Shown in pieces: positions 7,681-13,556 of a stretch of DNA of 14,951 bases (position 1 is the stretch's first letter; each line of letters starts with the position of its first letter). The DNA comes from Chromatiaceae bacterium. Lineage in GTDB: Bacteria; Pseudomonadota; Gammaproteobacteria; Chromatiales; Chromatiaceae. The stretch covers positions 1 to 14,951 of the forward strand of contig JACKMP010000015.1 of assembly GCA_024235315.1 (NCBI GenBank), given 5' to 3'. Position numbers and translations under genes: made by a program. Below the pieces are notes generated by a model. The model did no database searches. It was not told the DNA's origin and saw only the letters and a program-made list of their open reading frames with translations.

Positions 7681-7989
7681 TTACAGCCAGGCCTGTACTT
7701 TGTCGTTGGCTTCCACCAGATCGACGAAACCTGCGTAATCGACGATTTCCACACCGTCGATCACACGATCTTCTTTGATGGCACGAGCCATGAGATCAGA
7801 GCGCAGTGCATAGACTTTCTTGTCGCCCATTGCGTCCTTCACCATTCCTTCCATCGCGGTGCCTTTCGTTGCACCGTAGACGCCATCTTCAAGCAGCAGG
7901 ATCGACGAACCGGCCATCGAGTACCTGATCGCCGTTTCCAGCGAGTTCTTTTCGAACGGTGACTTGTTAACTGTGTGCAGATCAGCCAT
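7681..7989 (-). CDS. dsrH: DsrH, TusB-like subunit of the DsrEFH sulfur transferase
   Basis: 102 residues with the TusB/DsrH signature near the start (LHTVNKSPFE, residues 4-13) and the end DKVQAWL. It forms the DsrE2F2H2 hexamer in the cytoplasm (family knowledge). The ribosome binding site GAGG overlaps the dsrF stop codon, indicating translational coupling, with only 9 nt between the genes. This protein has no cysteine at all. From memory, A. vinosum DsrH has a conserved Cys20; here positions 17-22 read LETAIR. That implies DsrH is structural and that sulfur passes through DsrE Cys78. Confidence 0.95.
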   Translation of the reverse strand: MADLHTVNKSPFEKNSLETAIRYSMAGSSILLLEDGVYGATKGTAMEGMVKDAMGDKKVYALRSDLMARAIKEDRVIDGVEIVDYAGFVDLVEANDKVQAWL

Positions 7990-7998
7990 CGGAATACC

Positions 7999-8403
7999 TC
8001 AACTGAATACGACTTCGGATTCGGCCATCAGCTTCGCAACCTGATCGGCATCCACTATTTCAACGATGTTGTCGACCTCTTCTTCGGTCTCGAAGTCTTC
8101 CCAGGCCACCTCGATGAGATCGTCCTGGGTCAGACCGCGCGCCTCCAGCGAAGCCTTGTCGACATACATATGGCGCACACCGTAGTCACCGAGCGTGCGG
8201 TAAGTCGGCATGAAATTCTTCATGTCGGACTGCGAGGTATCGCTGCCCTTGACCAACTGGTACACACCATCATCCATACACATCAGGCTGACTTCCTGGT
8301 CGAAAGCCGCACCGATCAGAATGACCTCAAGCGATTCCCAGGCGTAGATAGTGCCGTAGGGAGCACGACGATTCAGATACATGAACTTCTTGACATCAGA
8401 CAT
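7999..8403 (-). CDS. dsrF: DsrF, TusC-like subunit of the DsrEFH sulfur transferase
   Basis: 134 residues, DsrE/DsrF-like fold with N-terminal KKFMYLNRRAPYGTIYAWE and the stretch GAAFDQEVSLMCMDDGVYQL typical of TusC/DsrF. It contains one cysteine, just before the MDDGVYQL segment. It is a partner in the DsrE2F2H2 hexamer that hands sulfur to DsrC (family knowledge). A good GAGGGAG site precedes the ATG, 13 nt after dsrE, and dsrH follows at once. The acidic C-terminal half fits the family. Confidence 0.95.
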   Translation of the reverse strand: MSDVKKFMYLNRRAPYGTIYAWESLEVILIGAAFDQEVSLMCMDDGVYQLVKGSDTSQSDMKNFMPTYRTLGDYGVRHMYVDKASLEARGLTQDDLIEVAWEDFETEEEVDNIVEIVDADQVAKLMAESEVVFS

Positions 8404-8416
8404 CGCTCAAACTCCC

Positions 8417-8809
8417 TCAATCACCGAACACGACCAGACGGTCGGACTGGATAGCGGCCTCGATCAGCTGGCCCAGGCCGGAAATCCGGAACTTGGGGGC
8501 GATATTGGTCGCATCCTTACCGTTGCGCTGAGCCTCACCCTCGTCCACGAGGCCGCGGCGCTGGGCCGCGGCCACGCACAGGACCAGGTCGAGGTCATAC
8601 TTCTCTGCCAGCTCCACCCATCGATTGACGATATTGCGATCGTCCTGCGGCGGCGTGGTCAGACGTGTGCCGTTGAGCACGCCGTCGTGGTAGAAGAACA
8701 CGCGAAACACTTCGTGACCCTTCTCCAGAGCCGCCTTGGTGAAGTGGTAAGCCGAGTCGGACGCCTGGTGCTGATAGGGCCCCTCGTTCACCTGTACTGC
8801 CAATTTCAT
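8417..8809 (-). CDS. dsrE: DsrE, TusD-like catalytic subunit of the DsrEFH sulfur transferase
   Basis: 130 residues. The N-terminus MKLAVQVNEGPYQHQASDSAY and the segment RVFFYHDGVLNG are typical of TusD/DsrE. The active-site cysteine falls at residue 78 (LVLCVAAAQRRGLV), the same number as the essential Cys78 of A. vinosum DsrE. This cysteine carries the persulfide that is passed on to DsrC (family knowledge). The gene lies 30 nt after dsrB and 13 nt before dsrF in the standard B-E-F-H order. Its presence, with DsrF and DsrH, is diagnostic for the sulfur-oxidizing type of Dsr system. Confidence 0.97.
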   Translation of the reverse strand: MKLAVQVNEGPYQHQASDSAYHFTKAALEKGHEVFRVFFYHDGVLNGTRLTTPPQDDRNIVNRWVELAEKYDLDLVLCVAAAQRRGLVDEGEAQRNGKDATNIAPKFRISGLGQLIEAAIQSDRLVVFGD

Positions 8810-8839
8810 AACGTCGTATGACCTCGTCTTAAACCGCTA

Positions 8840-9913
8840 TCAGAAGCGGATGTAGGTGGAGGAGTTCAAGCTCTTACGCGAACCGCGCCAGTTATCGATG
8901 TGATACTTGGTGAACGGCAGCTCGACTTCTTCAAAGAACCGCGGCCAGCCGATGCGCTCGATCCACTCGTTGATACGCTCCCAATCCCGCGCACCCTCTT
9001 TGTAGGCCTTGAGGATCTTCTTCACGATCGCGGTCGCTTCGGGCCAGCGCGGCGGGTTGTTAGGGATGCCGGCGGCAACCAGCTTCTGGAAGGTCGGCTT
9101 GCCACGCGCGTTGGAGTGGTTGCCACCTACCCAGATCGCCAGCTTGGTGTGCTCGGCATCGTTGATCTGCATTGGCGGACACGGCGGGAAGCAGGCACCA
9201 CAGCAGATGCACTTCTTCTCGTCGACTTCCAGCGACGGCTTGCCGTTGACCATGGCCGGGCGAATCGCCGCAACCGGGCAACGCGCGACAACCGACGGGC
9301 GCTCACACACGTTGGCTACCAGATCATGGTTGATCTTCGGCGGCTTGGTGTGCTGCACGTTGATCGCGATATCACCCTGACCGCCGCAGTTGATCTGGCA
9401 GCAGGAAGTGGTGATATGGACACGGTTCGGCATGTTTGCGTTACGGAACTCGTCGATCAGCTCGTCCATCATCGACTTGACCACGCCCGATGCATCGGTA
9501 CCCGGGATGTCGCAATGCAACCAACCCTGGGTGTGCGAGATCATCGTCACTGAGTTCTGCGTGCCACCAACGATGAAGCCGGCCTTTTCGATCGCATCGA
9601 TCAGCGGCTGCACTTTGGCCTCGTCGGTAACCATGTACTCGATGTTCGAACGGATGGTGAAGTGCACATAGCCTTCACCATAGGTATCGCCGATGTCGCA
9701 CAGGGTGCGCAGGGTGAACACGTCGAGGATACGCTGGGTACCGACACGGACAGTCCATACCTTGTCGCCATTCTTGGCGACGTGCATCAGGACACCGGGG
9801 CGCGGATGTGTATGGTAGGCCCACAGACCGAAGTTGCGACGCATTACCGGGTGCATGTACTGGAACGGATCGGGACACCCGGTCTCGATCGGCTCGCGCA
9901 TTTCTTTCGCCAT
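8840..9913 (-). CDS. dsrB: DsrB, beta subunit of reverse dissimilatory sulfite reductase
   Basis: 357 residues. The siroheme-[4Fe-4S] ligands of the active site are visible: Cys134 (LHCDIPG) and the CCQINC group (Cys171, Cys172, Cys176), with spacing as in the classical DsrB. A ferredoxin domain follows with C235/C238/C241/C245 (CICCGACFPPC) plus RCPVAAI at Cys212. With DsrA it forms the cytoplasmic alpha2beta2 enzyme that oxidizes DsrC-bound sulfur to sulfite (family knowledge). A GGAGG site precedes the ATG. The 104-nt gap to dsrA contains a very stable hairpin. Length and all cofactor residues are intact. Confidence 0.98.
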   Translation of the reverse strand: MAKEMREPIETGCPDPFQYMHPVMRRNFGLWAYHTHPRPGVLMHVAKNGDKVWTVRVGTQRILDVFTLRTLCDIGDTYGEGYVHFTIRSNIEYMVTDEAKVQPLIDAIEKAGFIVGGTQNSVTMISHTQGWLHCDIPGTDASGVVKSMMDELIDEFRNANMPNRVHITTSCCQINCGGQGDIAINVQHTKPPKINHDLVANVCERPSVVARCPVAAIRPAMVNGKPSLEVDEKKCICCGACFPPCPPMQINDAEHTKLAIWVGGNHSNARGKPTFQKLVAAGIPNNPPRWPEATAIVKKILKAYKEGARDWERINEWIERIGWPRFFEEVELPFTKYHIDNWRGSRKSLNSSTYIRF

Positions 9914-9952
9914 CTTATCCCTCCAAAAAGCGGGGCTATTCGCGTAAAGCTT

Positions 9953-9991
9953 TCCCTGCGAAGCAGCTGCCTTGCAGCCGCTTCGCGAGGA
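9953..9991 (-). other. Strong stem-loop in the dsrA-dsrB intercistronic region
   Basis: In the minus-strand RNA, 9986-9980 (GCGAAGC) and 9964-9958 (GCUUCGC) pair exactly, then G9979 with U9965 (wobble), then GCUGC with GCAGC, around an AAG loop: a continuous 13-bp stem at 9958-9986. A C/A mismatch and four further pairs extend it to 9953-9991. The inner position pairs as G-U only in the minus-strand RNA (A/C mismatch on the other strand), which agrees with selection on the dsr transcript. No T tract follows. Confidence 0.8.
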
Positions 9992-10017
9992 CAGGGTTCG
10001 TTATCGATCGGTCCGGA

Positions 10018-11268
10018 TCAGGACGCCTCGGCCTGACGGTCGAACCACTTGAGCGCCTCGTCGTCCCAACCGTCCATACGGACATAGGAACACTCGCGCG
10101 GGTGGTTGACCATGTTGGGGTCGACGTCGATGTCGATACCTTCGAGGAAGTTGACCAGGCCGATACGCTCGATCATCTCACCGCAGCGCTCGTGCTCCAG
10201 TGCGTTCTCCGCCCAGAAGTCGATGATCTCTTCGGCCATCTCGACCAGCGATTCCCAGTCTTCCTCGGTCTCGAGCTTCTTGAACGGGACCACAACGGTA
10301 CCCATCAGGTCGCCGATCTTCAGCGTGCGCTTGCCGCCGATCAGGATGGTGACACCCTTGTCGTCGCCGGGATGCAGCGCCTTCGGCACAACGTTGAGGC
10401 AATGCATGCAGCGCACGCAGTCCTTGTTGTTGACGGCGAGCGAGTCGTCGTCTTTCAACGCCAGCGCCTTGGTCGGGCAGCGGGTGATGATGTTGTCGAT
10501 GACATGCTGACGACCCTTGCGGTCGACGTAGGCCTTCCACTCTTCCTGGTTGACCTTCATGTCGTCGCGCCAGGTACCAATTACGGCGAAGTCGGCACGC
10601 TCGATCGCGTTCTGGCAGTCGTTCGGGCAGCCCGAAACCTTGAACTTGAACTTGTACGGCAGAGCCGGACGATGCACGTCATCGGTGAAGTTGTTCACCA
10701 GCAGACGGTGCGCCTTCTGCTCGTTGGTGCACGACATCTCGCAGCGCGCAGCGCCGACGCAGGACATCGCAGTACGCACGCAGGGGCCGGCGCCACCAAG
10801 ATCCCAACCGTAGTCGTTGATCTCGTCGAAGAAGTGCTGGGTGTTCTCGGTGGTGGTACCAATGAACATGATGTTGCCGGTCTGACCGTGGAAGGTCACC
10901 AGGCCCGAACCCCACTTCTCCCAGCTGTCGGCCAGCTGACGCAGCATGCCGGTGCTGTAGTGGTTACCCGCAGGCGGCTGAACGCGCAGGGTATGGAATT
11001 CTTTCGATTCAGGAAACGCCTTACCGACTTCCGAGAAACGCGGGATGATGCCGCCGCCGTAACCGTAGACAGAAACGGTGCCGCCCTTCCAGTAGCCCTT
11101 GCGGGTCTCGTAAGAGTGCTCGAGCTGACCGAGCAGAGAGTTGGTCATCTCATTGATGCGCGCTTCCGGATGCTCGTCGCGCAGACGCTTGATACCGCTG
11201 ATGAAGCTCGGCCATGGGCCCTCTTCAAGCTGGTCGATCATGGTTGTGGGATACCGGTCGATTGCCAT
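10018..11268 (-). CDS. dsrA: DsrA, alpha subunit of reverse dissimilatory sulfite reductase
   Basis: 416 residues. The siroheme-[4Fe-4S] motif Cys-X5-Cys is at C170/C176 and Cys-X3-Cys at C214/C218 (SGCPNDC), with further cysteines at 163 and 180. A ferredoxin domain carries C284/C287/C290 (CVRCMHC) and C264 (RCPTKAL). With DsrB and siroheme-amide it oxidizes sulfur bound to DsrC to sulfite in the cytoplasm (family knowledge). An AGGAG site lies 10 nt before the ATG. It is the first gene of the operon, preceded by a long divergent regulatory region with repeats and potential RNA structure. Sulfur-oxidizer type is inferred from the dsrEFH/dsrL context, not from the DsrA sequence alone. Confidence 0.98.
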   Translation of the reverse strand: MAIDRYPTTMIDQLEEGPWPSFISGIKRLRDEHPEARINEMTNSLLGQLEHSYETRKGYWKGGTVSVYGYGGGIIPRFSEVGKAFPESKEFHTLRVQPPAGNHYSTGMLRQLADSWEKWGSGLVTFHGQTGNIMFIGTTTENTQHFFDEINDYGWDLGGAGPCVRTAMSCVGAARCEMSCTNEQKAHRLLVNNFTDDVHRPALPYKFKFKVSGCPNDCQNAIERADFAVIGTWRDDMKVNQEEWKAYVDRKGRQHVIDNIITRCPTKALALKDDDSLAVNNKDCVRCMHCLNVVPKALHPGDDKGVTILIGGKRTLKIGDLMGTVVVPFKKLETEEDWESLVEMAEEIIDFWAENALEHERCGEMIERIGLVNFLEGIDIDVDPNMVNHPRECSYVRMDGWDDEALKWFDRQAEAS

Positions 11269-11298
11269 GTCGCTGTTTCTCCTGACTAATCGTTCGTA

Positions 11299-11342
11299 TT
11301 TGGCGGAATTCCGCAGTCGCCGAGCCGATGGAATCGGCCAAA
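11299..11342 (-). promoter_or_regulatory. dsrA-proximal leader structure next to the ribosome binding site
   Basis: Several inverted repeats nest here: TTTGGC (11299-11304) with GCCAAA (11337-11342); GCCGAT/ATCGGC (11324-11329/11333-11338) around a 3-nt loop; and the perfect 12-bp palindrome GCGGAATTCCGC (11303-11314). The outer stem competes with the two inner ones. The structure ends about 16 nt upstream of the dsrA AGGAG site, so alternative folds could influence translation (inference). Confidence 0.5.
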
Positions 11343-11368
11343 CAACGTGATCCTTTGGTCACTCACTG

Positions 11369-11435
11369 GATAGGGGGCCGGGGTAAAGACGGGCCAAACC
11401 CGCGTTGGTGCCTGCCGGGCACCGAACCCCCTATC
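11369..11435 (-). promoter_or_regulatory. Possible three-way-junction RNA fold in the dsrA leader
   Basis: GATAGGGGG (11369-11377) and CCCCCTATC (11427-11435) are exact inverted copies that could close a 67-nt domain. Inside are two hairpins: GGTGCC/GGCACC (11407-11423) and CGGG/CCCG (11390-11402). It would lie near the 5' end of the dsr mRNA if transcription starts near 11440. The same GGATAGGGG half-sites also resemble the GGATA boxes further upstream, so a DNA-binding role is an alternative. Confidence 0.5.
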
Positions 11436-11446
11436 AACGGTCGCTA

Positions 11447-11452
11447 ATATTA
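11447..11452 (-). promoter_or_regulatory. Candidate -10 element of the dsr operon
   Basis: TAATAT (4 of 6 to TATAAT) within the palindrome CTAATATTAG (11444-11453). No recognisable -35 hexamer lies at the proper distance, so an activator would be expected. The predicted start near 11440 would give a leader of about 170 nt that begins with the 11369-11435 fold. Confidence 0.3.
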
Positions 11453-11458
11453 GGGGAG

Positions 11459-11524
11459 CATTGGGATCGCCCATACTCCACCATTGGGGGATACCACGGA
11501 TAACCAGCTATCCCATTGGGGATA
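11459..11524. promoter_or_regulatory. Direct-repeat and GGATA/TATCC half-site array
   Basis: CATTGGG occurs three times in the same direction, starting at 11459, 11482 and 11514, each followed by G and AT (CATTGGGATC, CATTGGGGGATACC, CATTGGGGATAT). Starts are 23 and 32 bp apart, close to two and three helical turns. In addition GGATA half-sites lie at 11489, 11498 and 11520 and an inverted one (TATCC) at 11509, roughly one turn apart; TATCCC-ATTG-GGGATA (11509-11524) is a full palindrome. This looks like a multi-site operator for an unknown regulator. Confidence 0.5.
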
Positions 11525-11533
11525 TGAGGCTAT

Positions 11534-11547
11534 TTGATGCAGATCAA
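11534..11547. promoter_or_regulatory. FNR/CRP-family box, perfect consensus
   Basis: TTGAT-GCAG-ATCAA matches the FNR consensus TTGATnnnnATCAA at every fixed position, and the dyad extends one base each side (TTTGAT/ATCAAA, 11533-11548). FNR, Anr and Dnr-type regulators share this site. Its centre (11540.5) lies exactly 41.5 bp before a start at 11582 on the plus strand, the class II activator position, and about 100 bp upstream of the candidate dsr start. It suggests oxygen or nitrogen-oxide control of one or both divergent units. Confidence 0.65.
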
Positions 11548-11569
11548 ACGGAAAATCCAGGGTATTGAA

Positions 11570-11575
11570 TTTAAT
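11570..11575 (+). promoter_or_regulatory. Candidate -10 element of the plus-strand cluster
   Basis: TTTAAT (5 of 6 to TATAAT) sits at the spacing expected for an FNR class II promoter, with the box centred 41.5 bp upstream of a start near 11582. No -35 hexamer is needed at such promoters. The resulting leader before the dioxygenase gene would be about 100 nt. Confidence 0.45.
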
Positions 11576-11667
11576 GGATTTCTACCCTTTTGGGCCGCAC
11601 CCGTACTTTAGAGTATCCTAACCTGCTAATTAATCCAGGCACGGCAATTGACGACAGGTACCCCCTC

Positions 11668-11688
11668 ATGAGCAGGACTGCGAATTGA
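11668..11688 (+). CDS. Possible six-codon leader ORF overlapping the dioxygenase start
   Basis: ATG at 11668 opens a frame of six codons (MSRTAN) whose TGA stop overlaps the TTG start codon of the next gene (TTGA). An AGG lies about 9 nt upstream. Such an overlap could couple translation of the weak TTG start to the leader ORF. It may also be chance. Confidence 0.25.
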   Translation: MSRTAN

Positions 11689-12599
11689 ACACGATTCCCG
11701 ACCAGGTGGCGCCGCAACACCCGCATTTTTCACTCGACGACGACGGCAGCTATGCCGCCTGGCGCGCCACAAAGCTGGCCAGCAGGGGGATGCCGGAAGC
11801 GGTATCGATAGAGAATCCGGCTGAACTGACCGCGTCCGCGCGGGAGCAACTGCTGCGCGGATGCCAGGCGCGCAACTTCGCATTGTTCCATCTCGGTGGG
11901 CCGATCGCCGACGTCGAACGCGACCTGCGGGCATTCGGACGACACCTCGGCCTGCTCGACCTCGACCAGAACCTGTGCGCGGAGGACAGCGGCATCACCG
12001 CGATCACGGTGAAATCCACTGCCACGGATCACACCTATATCCCGTACACCAACCGACCGCTCGGATGGCACACCGACGGCTACTACAACGCCGGTGAGCA
12101 CCAGGTGCGGGCCTGGCTGCTGTACTGCGCACAACCGGCCGCCCAGGGGGGCGACAACGAACTGCTGGACCACGAGATTGCCTATATCCGGATACGCGAC
12201 CAAAACCCGGAATGGATCAGGGCATTGATGGCAGCTGACGCCTTTACCATCCCCAGCAACACCGAGGGCGGCGAGCAGATCCGCCCCGACCACGGTGGAC
12301 CTGTGTTCTCGCTGTCGCCTGTCGATGGCTCGCTGCACATGCGCTATTCGGCACGGCAGCGCAACGTGATCTGGAAAGACGACGCAGCTACGCGCGATGC
12401 TGCGGCCTTCCTGCTGGACATGTTCAAACGCGGTGACGACCACATATTGCGATATCGACTGCAGGCTGGCGAAGGCGTCATCACCAACAACATCCTGCAC
12501 CGCAGAGATGGTTTCCGGGACGACCCGACATCCGGCGCGAAACGTCTGATCTACCGCGCACGCTACTACCAGCGACTGCCCCTGCCCAAGGAGACCTGA
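11685..12599 (+). CDS. TauD/TfdA-family Fe(II)/2-oxoglutarate-dependent dioxygenase
   Basis: 304 residues from a TTG start. An in-frame stop at 11649 and the lack of any other start codon before residue 36 support TTG, with AGGAC about 8 nt upstream. The iron-binding triad is visible: His129-x-Asp131 in GWHTDGYYN and the distal His272 in NNILHRRDGF, with Arg287 as probable 2-oxoglutarate contact. The family hydroxylates small molecules, with taurine, carnitine precursors and many others as substrates; the substrate here cannot be told. It heads a tight cluster with a 62-residue protein, a helical protein and a Cas6-like RNase, divergent from the dsr operon. A sulfonate substrate would fit the sulfur context but is only a guess. 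Confidence 0.85.
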   Translation: MNTIPDQVAPQHPHFSLDDDGSYAAWRATKLASRGMPEAVSIENPAELTASAREQLLRGCQARNFALFHLGGPIADVERDLRAFGRHLGLLDLDQNLCAEDSGITAITVKSTATDHTYIPYTNRPLGWHTDGYYNAGEHQVRAWLLYCAQPAAQGGDNELLDHEIAYIRIRDQNPEWIRALMAADAFTIPSNTEGGEQIRPDHGGPVFSLSPVDGSLHMRYSARQRNVIWKDDAATRDAAAFLLDMFKRGDDHILRYRLQAGEGVITNNILHRRDGFRDDPTSGAKRLIYRARYYQRLPLPKET

Positions 12600-12604
12600 G
12601 CACC

Positions 12605-12793
12605 ATGCTATACCTCAGCCAGATCCTGATCGCCAACCAGGAGGTGCAGACCTTCGAGGACCTGAAGGAAGTGATCAAAGAGTTTGCGCGCCAGGGTGAG
12701 ATGTTCCTGCGCTTCGACGTGAAACCACCCTACCCCGACACCCCCGGCGACTGGGAAGACCAGCTCGAGGCCACGTTCAGCAGCAGGTACTGA
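12605..12793 (+). CDS. Small conserved-looking hypothetical protein (62 aa)
   Basis: I do not recognise this protein. It is 62 residues, without signal peptide, membrane span or cysteine. The N-terminal part (LYLSQILIANQEVQTFEDLKEVIKEF as two pieces, residues 2-27) looks like a strand followed by an amphipathic helix; the C-terminal part is rich in Pro/Asp (KPPYPDTPGDW) and probably extended. It begins 5 nt after the dioxygenase stop and ends 2 nt before the next ATG, so it is almost certainly translated within the operon. The size and packing suggest an accessory or adaptor subunit for one of its neighbours (inference). Confidence 0.75.
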   Translation: MLYLSQILIANQEVQTFEDLKEVIKEFARQGEMFLRFDVKPPYPDTPGDWEDQLEATFSSRY

Positions 12794-12795
12794 TC

Positions 12796-13512
12796 ATGAT
12801 CGAATACTACAAACCCGACGAACTCGAAGACACCGCCGCCGAATCGCTGCGCAAACAACTGGGCCAGCAGGCACAGATGGAAGGCGAACTGGTCGAACTG
12901 CGCCAACAACTCGACCGCCTCCCGGAGGACGCACCGCCACTGCAGCGGGCCGCCCTGCAACTGGAGATCGGCCGTGCGCTGCAGATCCTCGAACGCGGCG
13001 ACGAGGCCTGGCCGATCGCACATACCGCTTTCGGCATACTCATGGCCGAACAGGCCTGGGAAGCCGCCGCGGACGCCTGCAACATCCTGTACGAGGCCGA
13101 CCAGCCCGATTCGCTGATCGCGCTCGGACATGGGATCTGGCTCGGCGTCACCTTCCCGATCGATCCGGAGATCTCGGTCAACCTGCTCAGCCACGTGATC
13201 GACGATACTCCGGACGACTCGGACGGCGCAGCAGTGGCGGCAGCGACGGCCTGCTTCCTGGCCGACATTCGTGCCGACGAAGGCGTCGAGAAGGAACGCC
13301 TGAGCTTCTTTGCCCAACAATTGCTGGGGCGCGTCGCGCGTCGCCACAGCGAGGTCGACAGCCAGGCCCAGTTCGAGCTGTGGATAGAGCGCCTGGAACT
13401 CAACGACCCGGACAAGTTCCTGGTACGGCTGCGCAACGTGGTGGATGTCCTGGTGCAGGACCAATGGTGGTTCGACCGCGACGTACTGCAGGCGCAGATC
13501 CCGGGCAACTGA
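12796..13512 (+). CDS. Helical, TPR-like hypothetical protein (238 aa)
   Basis: I do not recognise the family. 238 residues, acidic and rich in Ala, Leu, Glu and Gln, with no membrane segment or signal. Residues 15-45 are a likely coiled coil (many Gln/Leu/Glu heptad-like positions), and 55-110 contain helix pairs such as QLEIGRALQILERGDEAW and AFGILMAEQAWEAAADACN that resemble TPR repeats. The C-terminus ends QWWFDRDVLQAQIPGN. It starts 2 nt after the 62-residue gene and 44 nt before the Cas6-like gene. A scaffold or protein-interaction role is likely from the helical make-up only. Confidence 0.75.
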   Translation: MIEYYKPDELEDTAAESLRKQLGQQAQMEGELVELRQQLDRLPEDAPPLQRAALQLEIGRALQILERGDEAWPIAHTAFGILMAEQAWEAAADACNILYEADQPDSLIALGHGIWLGVTFPIDPEISVNLLSHVIDDTPDDSDGAAVAAATACFLADIRADEGVEKERLSFFAQQLLGRVARRHSEVDSQAQFELWIERLELNDPDKFLVRLRNVVDVLVQDQWWFDRDVLQAQIPGN

Positions 13513-13519
13513 AGCGCCC

Positions 13520-13555
13520 GGCACATGTCCAAATATTACTGAGCGAGGACAGGCC
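13520..13555 (+). promoter_or_regulatory. Stem-loop covering the ribosome binding site of the Cas6-like gene
   Basis: TGTCC (13526-13530) pairs with GGACA (13547-13551), and GGC (13520-13522) with GCC (13553-13555), around a 16-nt AT-rich loop. The 3' arm contains the GAGGACAGG purine stretch just before the ATG at 13557, so the fold would hide the ribosome binding site. Modest stem length keeps confidence low. Confidence 0.3.
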
Positions 13556-13556
13556 C

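Noticed and set aside
11347..11362. GTGA-N8-TCAC as a CRP site
   Set aside because: CRP sites need a spacing of six bases between the half-sites; here it is eight, and the outer bases do not match.
13380..13556. Upstream extension of the Cas6-like reading frame
   Set aside because: The extra part is inside the preceding 238-residue gene and is Arg/Pro-rich shadow sequence; the recognisable protein begins at the ATG at 13557.
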